Below are positions 32,834-42,500 of a DNA stretch of 64,000 bases, piece after piece. The position numbers and the translations under genes are program-made. Below the pieces are notes generated by a model, which saw only the letters and a list, made by a program, of their open reading frames with translations, was not told the origin of the DNA and searched no databases. Within the stretch, counting starts at the first letter, position 1. Each line of letters begins with the position of its first letter. Source of the stretch: Deinococcales bacterium (GTDB lineage: Bacteria > Deinococcota > Deinococci > Deinococcales > JAAFIG01); the NCBI GenBank assembly GCA_025352125.1, contig JANXTZ010000046.1, positions 1 through 64,000 on the forward strand. Direction: 5' to 3'.

Positions 32834-34120
32834 ATGCGTAAATCACTGAAAGTTGGCTTGGCACTGGCTACCGCATTCGGATTCACGGTATTGCTGGCGT
32901 CTCAGGCACAAACCGCCAAGGTTTCAATCACGTACTGGCAGTACGCTTTTGATTCCAAAGTCAAAATCATGAACACCATCATGGCGGACTTTAATAAGGC
33001 AAACCCCGATATTGAAGTCAAGCAAGAAAATTTCCCGTATGACGGTTTCATTCAAAAAGTTGAGTCGTCTTTGGCGGCAGGTCAAGGTCCTGACGTGGTC
33101 AATCTTTTTTATGGTTGGGTGCCGCAATTTGCTGGCAACGGTCTGATTCAACTGCCCGAAGCCGATTTTCCAGCCAAGTCGCTCGAGGCAAACGTTGGAC
33201 CACTCATGAAAGCCTCGAAGATCAACGGCAAGTATTGGGCGCTGCCAACAGCGGTTCGCACCTTGGCAGTGTTTTACAACAAGGACCTGTTCAAAGCCGC
33301 AGGCATCACCAAGCTTCCCAAAACGTGGAATGAACTCTCGAGCGCGGCGCAAAAAATTCAAAAAACCGATGCGGGAAAAATTCAGATTGCGGGTCTGGCT
33401 CTCGCGCCGCAAGGGCAAGACCACCACTTGTTCCGCGAGGTTTTGGTGCGTCAATGGGGCGGCAAGCCGTACACCGCCGATTACAAGAAAATCACCTACA
33501 ACTCTGAAGCTGGACTCGAGGCTTGGAAGTTTTACCTCGGCTTGGTGTCTTCTGGCGCGGCGGCTCGAGGTTTAGATTTATTCCCAGCCTCGACCAATGC
33601 GTACCGTGACGCCTTTATTGCGGGTCGGGCGGGTATGATTATTGATGGTTCGTTCGCCATTGGTTCGATTCGCGGCGGTGCAAAATTCAATTGGGGCGTT
33701 TTCGAGCTTCCAGTGAAAGAGGCTGGTGGTTTGCGCAGCAACTTTGGATCGTACTGGGTGCACGGTTTGACCCGCAACGCGACGGGTGCAAAATTGGCGG
33801 CTGGCGTGAAATTCTTAAAATACCTGACCAGCGAAAAAGTTCAGCGCGACTGGCTGGCAAACGTTGGTGAGATTCCAGCCAACACCAAGCTTGCCACTGA
33901 TGCCACATTGCGCAAAGACCCCATTTTTGGACCGTTCGTGGCGACCCTGCCATTTGCCCACGCGACCTTCTTCGCCAACGAAGCCGACCAACGCAAAGCC
34001 ATTTGGGACGCTGCCGACAGCGTTTGGCTGACCAAAGCCGACCCAGCCAAATCACTGGCGCAAGCCGCCGCGACCGAGCAAAAAGTCTACGACGATTACT
34101 TTGCATCGATCAAAAAGTAA
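32834..34120 (+). CDS. ABC transporter, sugar-type extracellular solute-binding protein
   Basis: The 428-residue family-1 binding protein has a signal peptide (SLKVGLALATAFGFTVLLASQAQ). The mature part begins VSITYWQYAF and has the typical VVNLFYGWVPQFAGNGLI, FYNKDLFKAAGITKLPKTWNEL and AGRAGMIIDGSFAIG. It delivers sugars or similar polar solutes to the two permeases downstream. No ATPase gene is in the window, so a shared MsiK/MalK-type ATPase elsewhere is likely. AAGGGG precedes ATG 32834. Confidence 0.9.
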   Translation: MRKSLKVGLALATAFGFTVLLASQAQTAKVSITYWQYAFDSKVKIMNTIMADFNKANPDIEVKQENFPYDGFIQKVESSLAAGQGPDVVNLFYGWVPQFAGNGLIQLPEADFPAKSLEANVGPLMKASKINGKYWALPTAVRTLAVFYNKDLFKAAGITKLPKTWNELSSAAQKIQKTDAGKIQIAGLALAPQGQDHHLFREVLVRQWGGKPYTADYKKITYNSEAGLEAWKFYLGLVSSGAAARGLDLFPASTNAYRDAFIAGRAGMIIDGSFAIGSIRGGAKFNWGVFELPVKEAGGLRSNFGSYWVHGLTRNATGAKLAAGVKFLKYLTSEKVQRDWLANVGEIPANTKLATDATLRKDPIFGPFVATLPFAHATFFANEADQRKAIWDAADSVWLTKADPAKSLAQAAATEQKVYDDYFASIKK

Positions 34121-34125
34121 TTCAA

Positions 34126-34158
34126 TTCTCGAGGTGCATATCCTGCATCTCGAGTTTT
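34126..34158 (+). terminator. Terminator between binding protein and downstream genes, CTCGAG stem
   Basis: CTCGAGGTGCA (34128-34138) pairs with TGCATCTCGAG (34144-34154, one G-T) followed by TTTT. Partial termination here would give more binding protein than permease, a common pattern in ABC importer operons. Confidence 0.75.
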
Positions 34159-34179
34159 ATGTTGTCAGGGAGGCTATCA

Positions 34180-34677
34180 ATGCGTCACTCGGGTTTGTTG
34201 ATTCTGGTCGTGATTCTTGGTTGTGTCGTGATGGCACAAGGTAACCGTGTGCTCGAGAAGGCAAGTGGATTTTCGTACCTGCTGCCCTCGGGTTGGGTTT
34301 CGAAAACCATTCCTGGATACCAGCACAAATTTGCGATGGCACCAGCAACTCAGGGCTTTGCCCCAAATGTCAATTTTGTCTATGAGGAATTTTCAGGTTC
34401 GCTTCCAGATTACGTGAGTGCCAGCAAAAATTCGCTCAAGAAAGTCTTCAAAAACTTCAAAATTCTCTTTGAAACCCGAGCGCCAACCAAAAACGCAGGT
34501 GAAGCCATCAAGATGGGGCTGCAAAATGAACAGCAAGGAAAACTGCTGTTTCAAGCCTTTTATTTTGTGAACGCCACATCCAAAAAATTTGTCATCACCT
34601 GCACAACCCTTCCCAGTCAACGCGCCAAGCTCGAGCCTGATTGCGATGCGTTGGTCAAATCGTTCACCCTCGAGTGA
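34180..34677 (+). CDS. Exported DUF1795/PsbP-like hypothetical protein
   Basis: The 165-residue protein has a signal peptide (RHSGLLILVVILGCVVMAQ). The body SGFSYLLPSGWVSKTIPG, FAPNVNFVYEEFSGSLPDYVSASKNSLKKVFKNFKIL and AFYFVNATSKKFVITCTT fits the DcrB/PsbP-like alpha-beta fold. Its role is unknown. GGGAGG precedes ATG 34180, and its stop overlaps the permease ATG by one base, so it is part of the transporter operon. Confidence 0.75.
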   Translation: MRHSGLLILVVILGCVVMAQGNRVLEKASGFSYLLPSGWVSKTIPGYQHKFAMAPATQGFAPNVNFVYEEFSGSLPDYVSASKNSLKKVFKNFKILFETRAPTKNAGEAIKMGLQNEQQGKLLFQAFYFVNATSKKFVITCTTLPSQRAKLEPDCDALVKSFTLE

Positions 34678-35588
34678 TGACCCCCAAACCGAGCCGAAAA
34701 ACGTTTAGTCTCGCACAACGCCAAGCCATTTGGGCGTATGTCTTTTTGCTCGTGCCGATGGCATTTTTTTTGCTGGTGCGGCTGTACCCAGCCTTCTCGA
34801 GCCTGCTGTTGAGTCTGCGCGATTACCGTCCATCTCGAGAGGTCAATCCGTTTATCGGGCTTAAAAACTTTCAGGATATTGCTGCCGACGCCGTGTTCTG
34901 GCGTGCCATGATCAACACGCTGCTGTATACAGTGATCGGTGTACCAGCACAATTAATCTTAGGCATTTTGGTGGCTTTAATGCTGCAAGGCATCAACAAA
35001 GCCAAGGGTTTGTTCAGGGCAATTTACTTCATGCCTTACGTCACGCCCATTGTTGCCAGTGCTTGGGTCTGGCAGAGTTTTCTCAATCAAAACTTTGGTC
35101 CAATCAATCAACTTTTCACACTTTTAGGGCTGCCCAATCAACCTTTTTTCGCCTCGCCGTATCAAGCCCTTCCCAGCGTGGCGGCGTTCGTGGTCTGGCA
35201 GCAACTCGGGTTTCAAATCGTCCTGTTTTTGGCGGGACTTGAAGCCATCCCGCGCACCTACCTCGAGGCGGCAAGCTTGGACGGCGCGAGTGGCTGGCAG
35301 GTGTTCAGGTACATCAAACTGCCTCTGTTAAACCCAACCATTGTTTTCAGCGTGGTCATTGGCACGACAGGTTTCTTGCAATTGTTTGCCCAGGTGGTCA
35401 ACATCAATTTTGGTGACCAAGGAGGACCGCTCAACAGCACCCTGACGGTCGCGGTCTACATTTACAAGGTCGCGTTTCAAGATTTTAAAATGGGTCGTGC
35501 ATCCGCCATCACTGTGGTGTTGTTTGGCATTATTTTGTTGATTACCGTTTTTCAATTGCGCGTCTTGCGAAGACGGGTGGATTACTGA
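34677..35588 (+). CDS. ABC transporter permease, MalF/UgpA type
   Basis: The 303-residue permease has six membrane helices and the ATPase-contacting EAA loop YLEAASLDGASGWQVFRYIKLPLLNP (about 198-223). FFLLVRLYPAFSSLLLSL near the start is typical of sugar importers. It pairs with the permease encoded 1 base overlapped downstream. Confidence 0.9.
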   Translation: MTPKPSRKTFSLAQRQAIWAYVFLLVPMAFFLLVRLYPAFSSLLLSLRDYRPSREVNPFIGLKNFQDIAADAVFWRAMINTLLYTVIGVPAQLILGILVALMLQGINKAKGLFRAIYFMPYVTPIVASAWVWQSFLNQNFGPINQLFTLLGLPNQPFFASPYQALPSVAAFVVWQQLGFQIVLFLAGLEAIPRTYLEAASLDGASGWQVFRYIKLPLLNPTIVFSVVIGTTGFLQLFAQVVNINFGDQGGPLNSTLTVAVYIYKVAFQDFKMGRASAITVVLFGIILLITVFQLRVLRRRVDY

Positions 35589-36421
35589 TGCGCACAACGC
35601 CCGCCCCTCGAATCTCGAGCCAGCAAAAGTGGTTGTACGTGGTTTTGACCTTGGGCAGTCTGTTGACGGCTTTTCCGTTTTTTTGGATGCTTTCCACAAG
35701 TTTTAAAACCTATTCGGACGTGTTCCAACCAGGCTTTTTCCCACCCCATCCGACACTCGAGAATTACGTCGAGGTGATCTCGAGAACCAGTTTTTTGCGT
35801 TGGTTTCTGAATTCTATTTTGGTTGCTGCCGGAACAACGTTTTCGGTCTTGTTTTTTGATTCGTTGGTCGGGTACACGCTGGCAAAACTCAAGTTTCCAG
35901 GCAAGGAAATTATTTTTGTCCTGATCCTCTCGACGCTGATGATCCCCACCGAAATGCTGGTGATTCCGTGGTTTGTCGGTACGGTGCAGTTGCACATTGC
36001 CGACTCGTATTTTGCCATAGCCTTGCCAGGTCTCATCTCGGCGTTTGGCGTCTTTCTCATGCGCGGATTTTTTGAAGGCATTCCCGACGAACTCTTTGAC
36101 GCAGCACGGATTGATGGTTTGAGCGAGTTTGGCTTGTTCTGGCGGATTGGTATGCCTCTGGTGCGACCCGCCTTGAGTGCGCTGGCAATTTTTACCTTCT
36201 TGGGCAATTACAATGCATTCTTGTGGCCACTGATCATCATTCAAAGCGCCTCAATGCGCACACTTCCCGTCGGTATCGCGCTCTTTTCGGGCGAAACGGG
36301 CGGACAGTGGCATCTGATCATGGCAGCCTCGAGCCTCGCCGTGATTCCAGTGTTGGCGGTGTTTGCAGTGTTTCAAAAGCAGATCATTGAAGGTGTCGTA
36401 CTGACGGGTGTCAAAGGCTGA
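35588..36421 (+). CDS. ABC transporter permease, MalG/UgpE type
   Basis: The 277-residue permease has six membrane helices and the EAA motif ELFDAARIDGLSEFGLFWRIGMPLVRPA (about 173-200). It is the second channel subunit. Its ATG overlaps the previous stop (TGATG). A lyase-like gene follows 19 bases downstream. Confidence 0.9.
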   Translation: MRTTPAPRISSQQKWLYVVLTLGSLLTAFPFFWMLSTSFKTYSDVFQPGFFPPHPTLENYVEVISRTSFLRWFLNSILVAAGTTFSVLFFDSLVGYTLAKLKFPGKEIIFVLILSTLMIPTEMLVIPWFVGTVQLHIADSYFAIALPGLISAFGVFLMRGFFEGIPDELFDAARIDGLSEFGLFWRIGMPLVRPALSALAIFTFLGNYNAFLWPLIIIQSASMRTLPVGIALFSGETGGQWHLIMAASSLAVIPVLAVFAVFQKQIIEGVVLTGVKG

Positions 36422-36440
36422 ACTCGAGTAAGATGGTCGC

Positions 36441-37913
36441 GTGAGTGACCTCAGGCGTTGGAGCGAAGATTACGTGGCGCATGTCTTGCGTCCCAATTTT
36501 TCGCAAGCCAAACGGTACCTGTTCAAACCGCTTCTCATGGCGAACAAAGCCCACACCATCATGCTCGAGCGTTGCGGTTTGCTCGAGCGTTCGCAGGCGC
36601 AAAAACTCTTGACTGCACTGCGTGACATCGACGCGGCGGGGTCGCGTTCCTTCGCGTACTCCGAACGCTTTGAAGATTTGTACTTTGCCGTCGAATCGCG
36701 GCTGATCGAACTGGCTGGCGTGGATGCTGGTGGCAATTTGCAGATCGCCCGCTCGAGAAACGACCTGGATGCCGCCATGATTCGCATGGTCTTGCGCGAA
36801 ACGATTCTGGGGATTCTCGAGGCGCTGGCAGATTTGCGTCGCGCCCTGATTGACCGTGCCCTCGAAAATGTTGATTCGATCATGCCTGGTTACACGCACA
36901 ATCAACCCGCGCAACCCACAACCCTGGCGCATTATTTGGGCAGCATTGTTTCGATGCTCGAGCGTGACGCACGGCGCTTTCACATGGCTTTTGGCACGGT
37001 CAACCGCAGCCCGCTCGGGGCGGCTGCCATGACCACCACCGGCTTTCCGATTCGCCGCGACCTCAGCGCCGAGTTGCTCGGTTTTGAGGGTTTGGTGGTT
37101 AACGGCATCGACGCGGTGGGCAGTTCTGACCATTCGCTCGAGAGTGTGAATGCCGTGTTGACCTGCGAATCCAACCTCTCGAGGTTTAATTTTGATCTTC
37201 TCACCTGGTCAACCCGCGAGGTCAATTTCTTGCGCGTGCCAGATCAGTTCGTGCAAATCAGTTCGATCATGCCACAAAAACGCAACCCAGTCGTGCTCGA
37301 GCACGTTCGTGCCAAGCTGACCCGGGCGCACGGTGCGGCGTTGACGGTGCTCGGTTTGGCGCGAAATGTTCCGAACGGTGACATCAACGATGTCGGCGAG
37401 CACATGATCAACCCGGTGCTCTCGAGCTATACCGAACTCGACGAGGCGATCAACCTGCTCTCGAGCTTGATCGAAACTTGCGGCTTCAACACGCCCCTGA
37501 TGCTCGAGCGGGCGGGTGAGCATTTCACGACCGCCACGGCGCTGGCAGATTTTTTGGTGTCAGAATTCAAACTGCCGTTCCGCACCGCGCACCACATCAC
37601 CTCAACCGTGGTGACTTTGGCATACTCGAGAAACCTGAGCTACCGTGAGGTTAACGCGGCACTGGTGATTGAAGCTGCCCAGCAGCCGCTGGAGATCACG
37701 GACGCGCAAGTGCAAAGCGCCCTCGATCCTCAAAACTTTATTGCCGCCCGCCGAATTCCTGGCGGCACGGCACGGGAAGCGATTCTGCCATTTTTGTCCG
37801 ATGCGCAAACCTCGCTCGAGGCGGATGAACGCTGGCGGCGCAGCACCAACGCCAGTTTGCGTCATGCCAAATCCCATCTCGAGGCAGAGGTTGATTCTGT
37901 TCTCGAGGGTTAA
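36441..37913 (+). CDS. Argininosuccinate-lyase-like enzyme (fumarase/aspartase superfamily)
   Basis: The 490-residue lyase has the three conserved regions of the superfamily: the N-terminal SRNDLDAAMIRMVLRE, the catalytic GYTHNQPAQPTTLAHYL (His), and the signature SSIMPQKRNPVVLEHVRAK with the catalytic Ser. It differs from standard ArgH at the N-terminus (no KLWGGRF motif) and is somewhat longer. No other arginine gene is nearby; it follows a sugar-type importer, so a different substrate is possible. GTG 36441 lies 6 bases after TAAGAT, giving it its own leaderless promoter. Confidence 0.8.
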   Translation: MSDLRRWSEDYVAHVLRPNFSQAKRYLFKPLLMANKAHTIMLERCGLLERSQAQKLLTALRDIDAAGSRSFAYSERFEDLYFAVESRLIELAGVDAGGNLQIARSRNDLDAAMIRMVLRETILGILEALADLRRALIDRALENVDSIMPGYTHNQPAQPTTLAHYLGSIVSMLERDARRFHMAFGTVNRSPLGAAAMTTTGFPIRRDLSAELLGFEGLVVNGIDAVGSSDHSLESVNAVLTCESNLSRFNFDLLTWSTREVNFLRVPDQFVQISSIMPQKRNPVVLEHVRAKLTRAHGAALTVLGLARNVPNGDINDVGEHMINPVLSSYTELDEAINLLSSLIETCGFNTPLMLERAGEHFTTATALADFLVSEFKLPFRTAHHITSTVVTLAYSRNLSYREVNAALVIEAAQQPLEITDAQVQSALDPQNFIAARRIPGGTAREAILPFLSDAQTSLEADERWRRSTNASLRHAKSHLEAEVDSVLEG

Positions 37914-37949
37914 AAAAGCTTGAGATAAAAGCTACCTCCTTTAGAATGC

Positions 37950-38000
37950 AATAAAACTCCCTTCTCCTGATGTTGGGAGAAGGGTAGGGGATGAGGGTAG
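37950..38000. repeat. Interspersed repeat, short copy
   Basis: The first 33 bases (37950-37982) are identical to 45190-45222 and contain a CTTCTCC...GGGAGAAG hairpin; the copy ends GGGGATGAGGGTAG. It resembles the dispersed CCCTCATCCCC/CTTCTCCC palindromic elements seen in many bacterial genomes. Confidence 0.85.
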
Positions 38001-38056
38001 ACCGCATTTTGCTGATTTTGTGTTCGAGATGGAAAATGTTTTAGTCAATATGCTAC

Positions 38057-38941
38057 TTAAGATTCGGCTGGTTTACCGTTTAACGTCCAGTTCCCTGTGC
38101 CGCACCCAGTAATATTAAGTTTCAGAACATCTTTGCCCGAAGTCAACTCGAGTGCGCCAGAATCGATCAAATCGTCGCTCGAGCAGGCGTCGCTGAGGTG
38201 CAAGTCTTTGCCCGTGATGCCAAAAGTTTCTTTGCTGGCGTTTTCGGTCAAGTTCAGCGAGGTCGAGAAATTGACCTTGCCAGTGTCAAAGTCATCAGAA
38301 TCGCTGTCAGAATCGGGTTTGTAGGACAGGTTGCTCGAGAAATCCAGGGCGTAAGTATCCTTTCCCGATTTCAAACCCAGGTTGTACTTTTCGCTGGCAG
38401 AGTACGATCCGTTGGTGTTGTTGTTGGTCGCTGTCTCGAGGTTGAAGCTGATGGTTGAGGTCACGCCGTCTCTGGTCAAGACGAGTTTGAAATTGCTGAA
38501 TTTCAGGCTAAAACCACTCTCTGGGTTGTTGTCATCACCGTCTTTGACCTCGAGCTTGCCCGTCAGGGTGTCGCCGTTTTTGGTGCAATCAAAACTGTAA
38601 CTCAAATTCGCGGGGTAGCCGTCCTGGTCGGCGTCGGTGCTGTCGTTTGGCACGGTGCAGGCATCAGATGCCATCAGGTCTACCGACTGGGCGAACAAAC
38701 GCCCTCTGGTGCCAACCCCGCTCTGGCGGCTCGCCAGGTTGAGGGCGTCTTTGGCGGCTTGGAAGGCGCTCGCGCCATTGCCCTTGAAGACCCGCAACGA
38801 TTGCTGCATCAGGGTTGGAGACAGGCTTTTCAACGATTTCGTGTTTCCCGCGTCAATGCCGTCACTGACGCCGGTGGTGTTGCAAGCGCCGAGGGTTGCG
38901 ATAAGACCAATTGCCAGGGTGTGAACGAATATTGCTTTCAT
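38057..38941 (-). CDS. Lipoprotein, hypothetical
   Basis: The 294-residue protein has a lipobox LGAC (Cys20) after a signal sequence. DSTDADQDGYP (about 100-110) looks like a calcium-binding DxDxDG loop. The rest is rich in Ser, Asn and Asp with repeated beta strands (SGFSLKFSNFKLVL, NFSTSLNLTENAS), suggesting an outer-surface beta structure. CAGGAGG precedes ATG. No family recognised. It is 75 bases downstream of another lipoprotein gene on the same strand. Confidence 0.75.
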   Translation of the reverse strand: MKAIFVHTLAIGLIATLGACNTTGVSDGIDAGNTKSLKSLSPTLMQQSLRVFKGNGASAFQAAKDALNLASRQSGVGTRGRLFAQSVDLMASDACTVPNDSTDADQDGYPANLSYSFDCTKNGDTLTGKLEVKDGDDNNPESGFSLKFSNFKLVLTRDGVTSTISFNLETATNNNTNGSYSASEKYNLGLKSGKDTYALDFSSNLSYKPDSDSDSDDFDTGKVNFSTSLNLTENASKETFGITGKDLHLSDACSSDDLIDSGALELTSGKDVLKLNITGCGTGNWTLNGKPAES

Positions 38942-39015
38942 AACAGCCTCCTGAAAAGTCTCGAGCAGCCTCGAGTCGAGAAAGGTTTTTTAAACCCAAA
39001 CCGATTGCTTGAGTT

Positions 39016-39417
39016 TTATTTTTTGTCCAAACGAAGCCTGCCGGTTCCGTCGCTATCACGGATCGTGCCGTCCATGATTTTCTGGGTGCTTTCGGTTGTA
39101 CCAATAAATTCGGCAGCGTCTTGGTTGTTAACTTTGATCAAAAAACTGACCGAGTTTTGATCTCGAATTCCGACAATCGTGCCAACCGCTTGGCACTGAG
39201 AAAAGTTCTCGTTGCAGTCTTGATAATCGCCGCTCAGCTTGCCGTTGCTTTCCCGAATCAAATACCGACCTGGAATGATTTTGGCATCAAACTGCGCCGT
39301 GCCCTGCCAAGTGCCGCTTAAACCGGCGCCTGGTGTGCCGTTTTGTGGGCAGGAACTCAAGCTCACAATGCCGATCATGCAACTCAGAACAATCTTGGCT
39401 CGCAATAACGTTTTCAT
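39016..39417 (-). CDS. Small lipoprotein, hypothetical
   Basis: The 133-residue protein has a lipobox LSSC (Cys23). The mature part, LSGTWQGTAQFDAKIIPGRYLIRESNGKLSGDYQDC, looks like a small lipocalin-like or DUF-type beta barrel that often begins with 'GxWxG'. Cys pairs (DCNENFSQC) may form a disulfide. GGAGGA precedes ATG 39417. The following gene is also a lipoprotein. Confidence 0.7.
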   Translation of the reverse strand: MKTLLRAKIVLSCMIGIVSLSSCPQNGTPGAGLSGTWQGTAQFDAKIIPGRYLIRESNGKLSGDYQDCNENFSQCQAVGTIVGIRDQNSVSFLIKVNNQDAAEFIGTTESTQKIMDGTIRDSDGTGRLRLDKK

Positions 39418-39492
39418 GCTTCCTCCTGTTGCCAACGCGGTGTTCTGCTTGGCTGAAGTAAGCTTATGAAACCGTTGTTTTTGAAGTCTCTC

Positions 39493-39527
39493 CAAAAAAT
39501 GAGCCGAAGGTCAAAACCTTCAGCTCA
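39493..39527 (-). terminator. Terminator of the BTAD-type regulator gene
   Basis: On the minus strand TGAGCTGAAGG, a 6-base loop, CCTTCGGCTCA (39500-39527; one G-T pair), then TTTTTT. It lies 19 bases after the regulator stop codon. Confidence 0.85.
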
Positions 39528-39545
39528 AACCAAAATTGGCTTTGC

Positions 39546-42500
39546 TCAAGCGCTGATTCGAGCACCTCGAGTGGACAGATTCACGTTTGTGGCACGAAGG
39601 GCTGCCAGATCGCGTTTGATGGTGGCAACACTGGTGTTTAAGGCATTTGCCAGGTCTTCGACCGTGGGCAATGCGCCCTGCTCGAGCGCTTGAATGCACA
39701 ATCGCTCGAGTTGATGTTGTCGGCGTTTGGTTTTGTCAAGAAATTGGTCGTCTTCGGGTTTGTGAATGACCAAATCCACGTTCAAAAATTCATTTTCTTG
39801 CAAAGTTCTGCCCGTTGGGGCGTCTTTGGATGCAAGACGAACACTGATCTTGAGTTCAAAATGTTGTTCAAATAAACTCAAAATCTTGTTGACCACAGGG
39901 ATTGCTTTGCGCCATCCAACACGTTGACTTTCTGGATAACTTTGCAGTTCAATTTGGGCATGTTTATGGGCTTTTTCAAGGGCGATCAAGGCATTTTTTG
40001 GCTCGTCTAGGGCAGTTAAGACTTCAAAGTTCAGCAAATGAAAACGGTAAAACCCATCAATGACTACACCTTGATACTGCCCTGATTCTGGAAGGCAGTC
40101 TTGCAAGTATTTGAGCGAAGCTCGAGTTGATCCGTTTAAAAATTCGATTTTGGCAATCAAACGGGTGAACTGCATTTCCTGATTGGGCAATTGATGCAAC
40201 TTTGATTGCTGTTGTCCCTCACTTGCCAGCACTTGCGCTTCAATCACGCGGTCTTGCAAAATCATGTTCTCAATCAACCAAACCAAGGCACTCATTTCAC
40301 CTGTTAAATCTTTGATGTTGGACATCACCTCTCTGGCTTCTCGCAGAAAATCATTGGCACGCTCGAGTTGCCCGCCCCAGTGGTGCAACAGTCCAAGTTG
40401 AGACATGATAAAACCCTGTCCCTCAAGGTCGCCCAATTCAAGGTATTTCTCGAGTGCCAACTGAAGTTGCCCTCGTGCCAATTCGGGGTCGCTGTGCAAA
40501 TATTTATAGAATGCTGTCGCACCCAGGATGTGGGCTTCGGAAAACGTTGCCCCGATAGCCTTTGAGAGTTCCAGCGCTTGATCGTACAGTTCAATGCCTT
40601 TGTTCACGTTGCCAATTTGAAATTGCGTAAAGCCAAAGTTTGAAAGATTTTTGGCTTCCTCGACCCGTAAGCCAAGTTTGTGGCAAAGCGCGATTGCCCG
40701 TTCCAAATACGGTATCGCGTCCCGACAATAGCCTTGACTGCAATAACATGCCGCAATTCTGCCCAGTGTCAGTGCCTCGCGGTGGGTGTCGAAGTCTTGT
40801 TCTGCAAGCCGCAAAGCCGTTTGATATTCGTTCAGGGCGTCTGAGAATTGCCCCAATTGCGAGAAGGCAAGTCCCAGATTGGCTCGAGCCTCGGGTTCGA
40901 GTTTAAGCTGGTGGTCAACGCAAAGTTGAACCGCCAAAATCAAGGGTTCAAGTGCCAGATCAAAAGGACCACCGCCCGCCAAAAACACCCCGCCTTTGGC
41001 AATGAAAACCTGTGCCTGATCGTGGGCATCATGGTTCAATCGCTCGAGCATGGCGTTATCAATCAACGCCAGTGCCTCGGAGGTGCGCCCAATGCCTGCC
41101 AGGGTTTTGGCGCGGCGACAGACCAATTCCAGGCGTTTGCTCGGCAGGCGCTCAAACAGGGCGTCCAGGCTGGTCATGTCGCGCAGCATTCGTTCAAAAC
41201 CGTTCTGTACGCCATCGGCACGGATTCGAGCCTCGAGAAACCGTATTTGCTCCCCAGCATCAAAATCTGTTTGTTCCAGATCGCCGATGGCTTGTAAATC
41301 CTGCAAGGCTTGCGGGTAACTATGCAGTGCCAGCGCGTGCTCGGCACAGGTCAGGCGGTAGCGTTTGGCGAGCAGGTATTGCTCGGCGCGTTCGGCGTGG
41401 TTTGCCAGAACCTCCGGTGCGCTCACGCCTGCCACCTCGAGGTTTTGTAGAATTTGCAGGTGAAGCTGGCTGGACTGGGTTTTCGAGAGTTGCTGATAGA
41501 TGGTTGTGCGCAATTGATCGTGGGCAAAGCCAAAACCAGGTTCGATTTCTTGCAAAAAACCAGTCTGAATCAGGGCATCCAACATGTCGAGCAGTTCTAG
41601 GGTTGGGAGTTGCGTCAAGTCTTGCAGCATTTCAAATTCAAATCGCGCCCCAATCGCGGCTGCCAGTTGAAGCAGATCGCGGGTTCTGGCTTCCAGGCGC
41701 GAGAGCCGCGAGACGATCACCTCGCGCAAACCGGTCGCCAGGGGCATGGTTTTTAGACGGTTCATCCACAGCGACTGGTCTTCGAGCGCAATTCCAGTCT
41801 CGAGCAAAACCTTCAATGTTTGGAGCACAAACATCGGGTTGCCCTGCGAGACGTGCTCGAGGTGCGTGACCACTTCGGGCAACAATGCAATGCCCAGAGC
41901 CTTTTGCGCCATCTCTTTGATTTTTTCTCGTTTCAAAGCTTGAAGCTCAAGCCGCGTCGTCAAGGACTGACCCTCAAGATTTTCGATACACTGCCAGACC
42001 TCCAGACGCCCGCGTGCCTCGAGGCTGCGAAAACCGATCACCACCACGATTGGCAGCGACTCGAGAATCCGTCCCAAGCCGGTCAACAGTTCAAGGCTGG
42101 GTTCATCCGCCCATTGCAGGTCGTCGATGAAAACCGCCAAAGGCTGAATCCGAGCCAGGGTTTTGAAGACTTCAATCAGCGATTCACGCAGGCGTTGCGG
42201 CTCATGATGTTCCTCGAAGCTGACCTTTGGCGTGCCCGCCAGAAGTTTTGGAACCACCCGCGCCGCCTCCTGCAACCAAACCTGCGCAAGTTGAGTGCGT
42301 ACCATCTCGAGCCTCAACGAACCCAAGTTATCGCCGAGCATCTCCCGAATGACACTGTACGGTTCGAGTTGACACCACTCTTGAGCCGTCGCCCGCAGCA
42401 CATTTTGACCGCGCCAGGTGGCATCGTCGGTCAGGCTCTGGATCAATTTGGTTTTGCCGATGCCTGGCTCGCCTTCAATCAAGACAACCCTGCCGACGCC

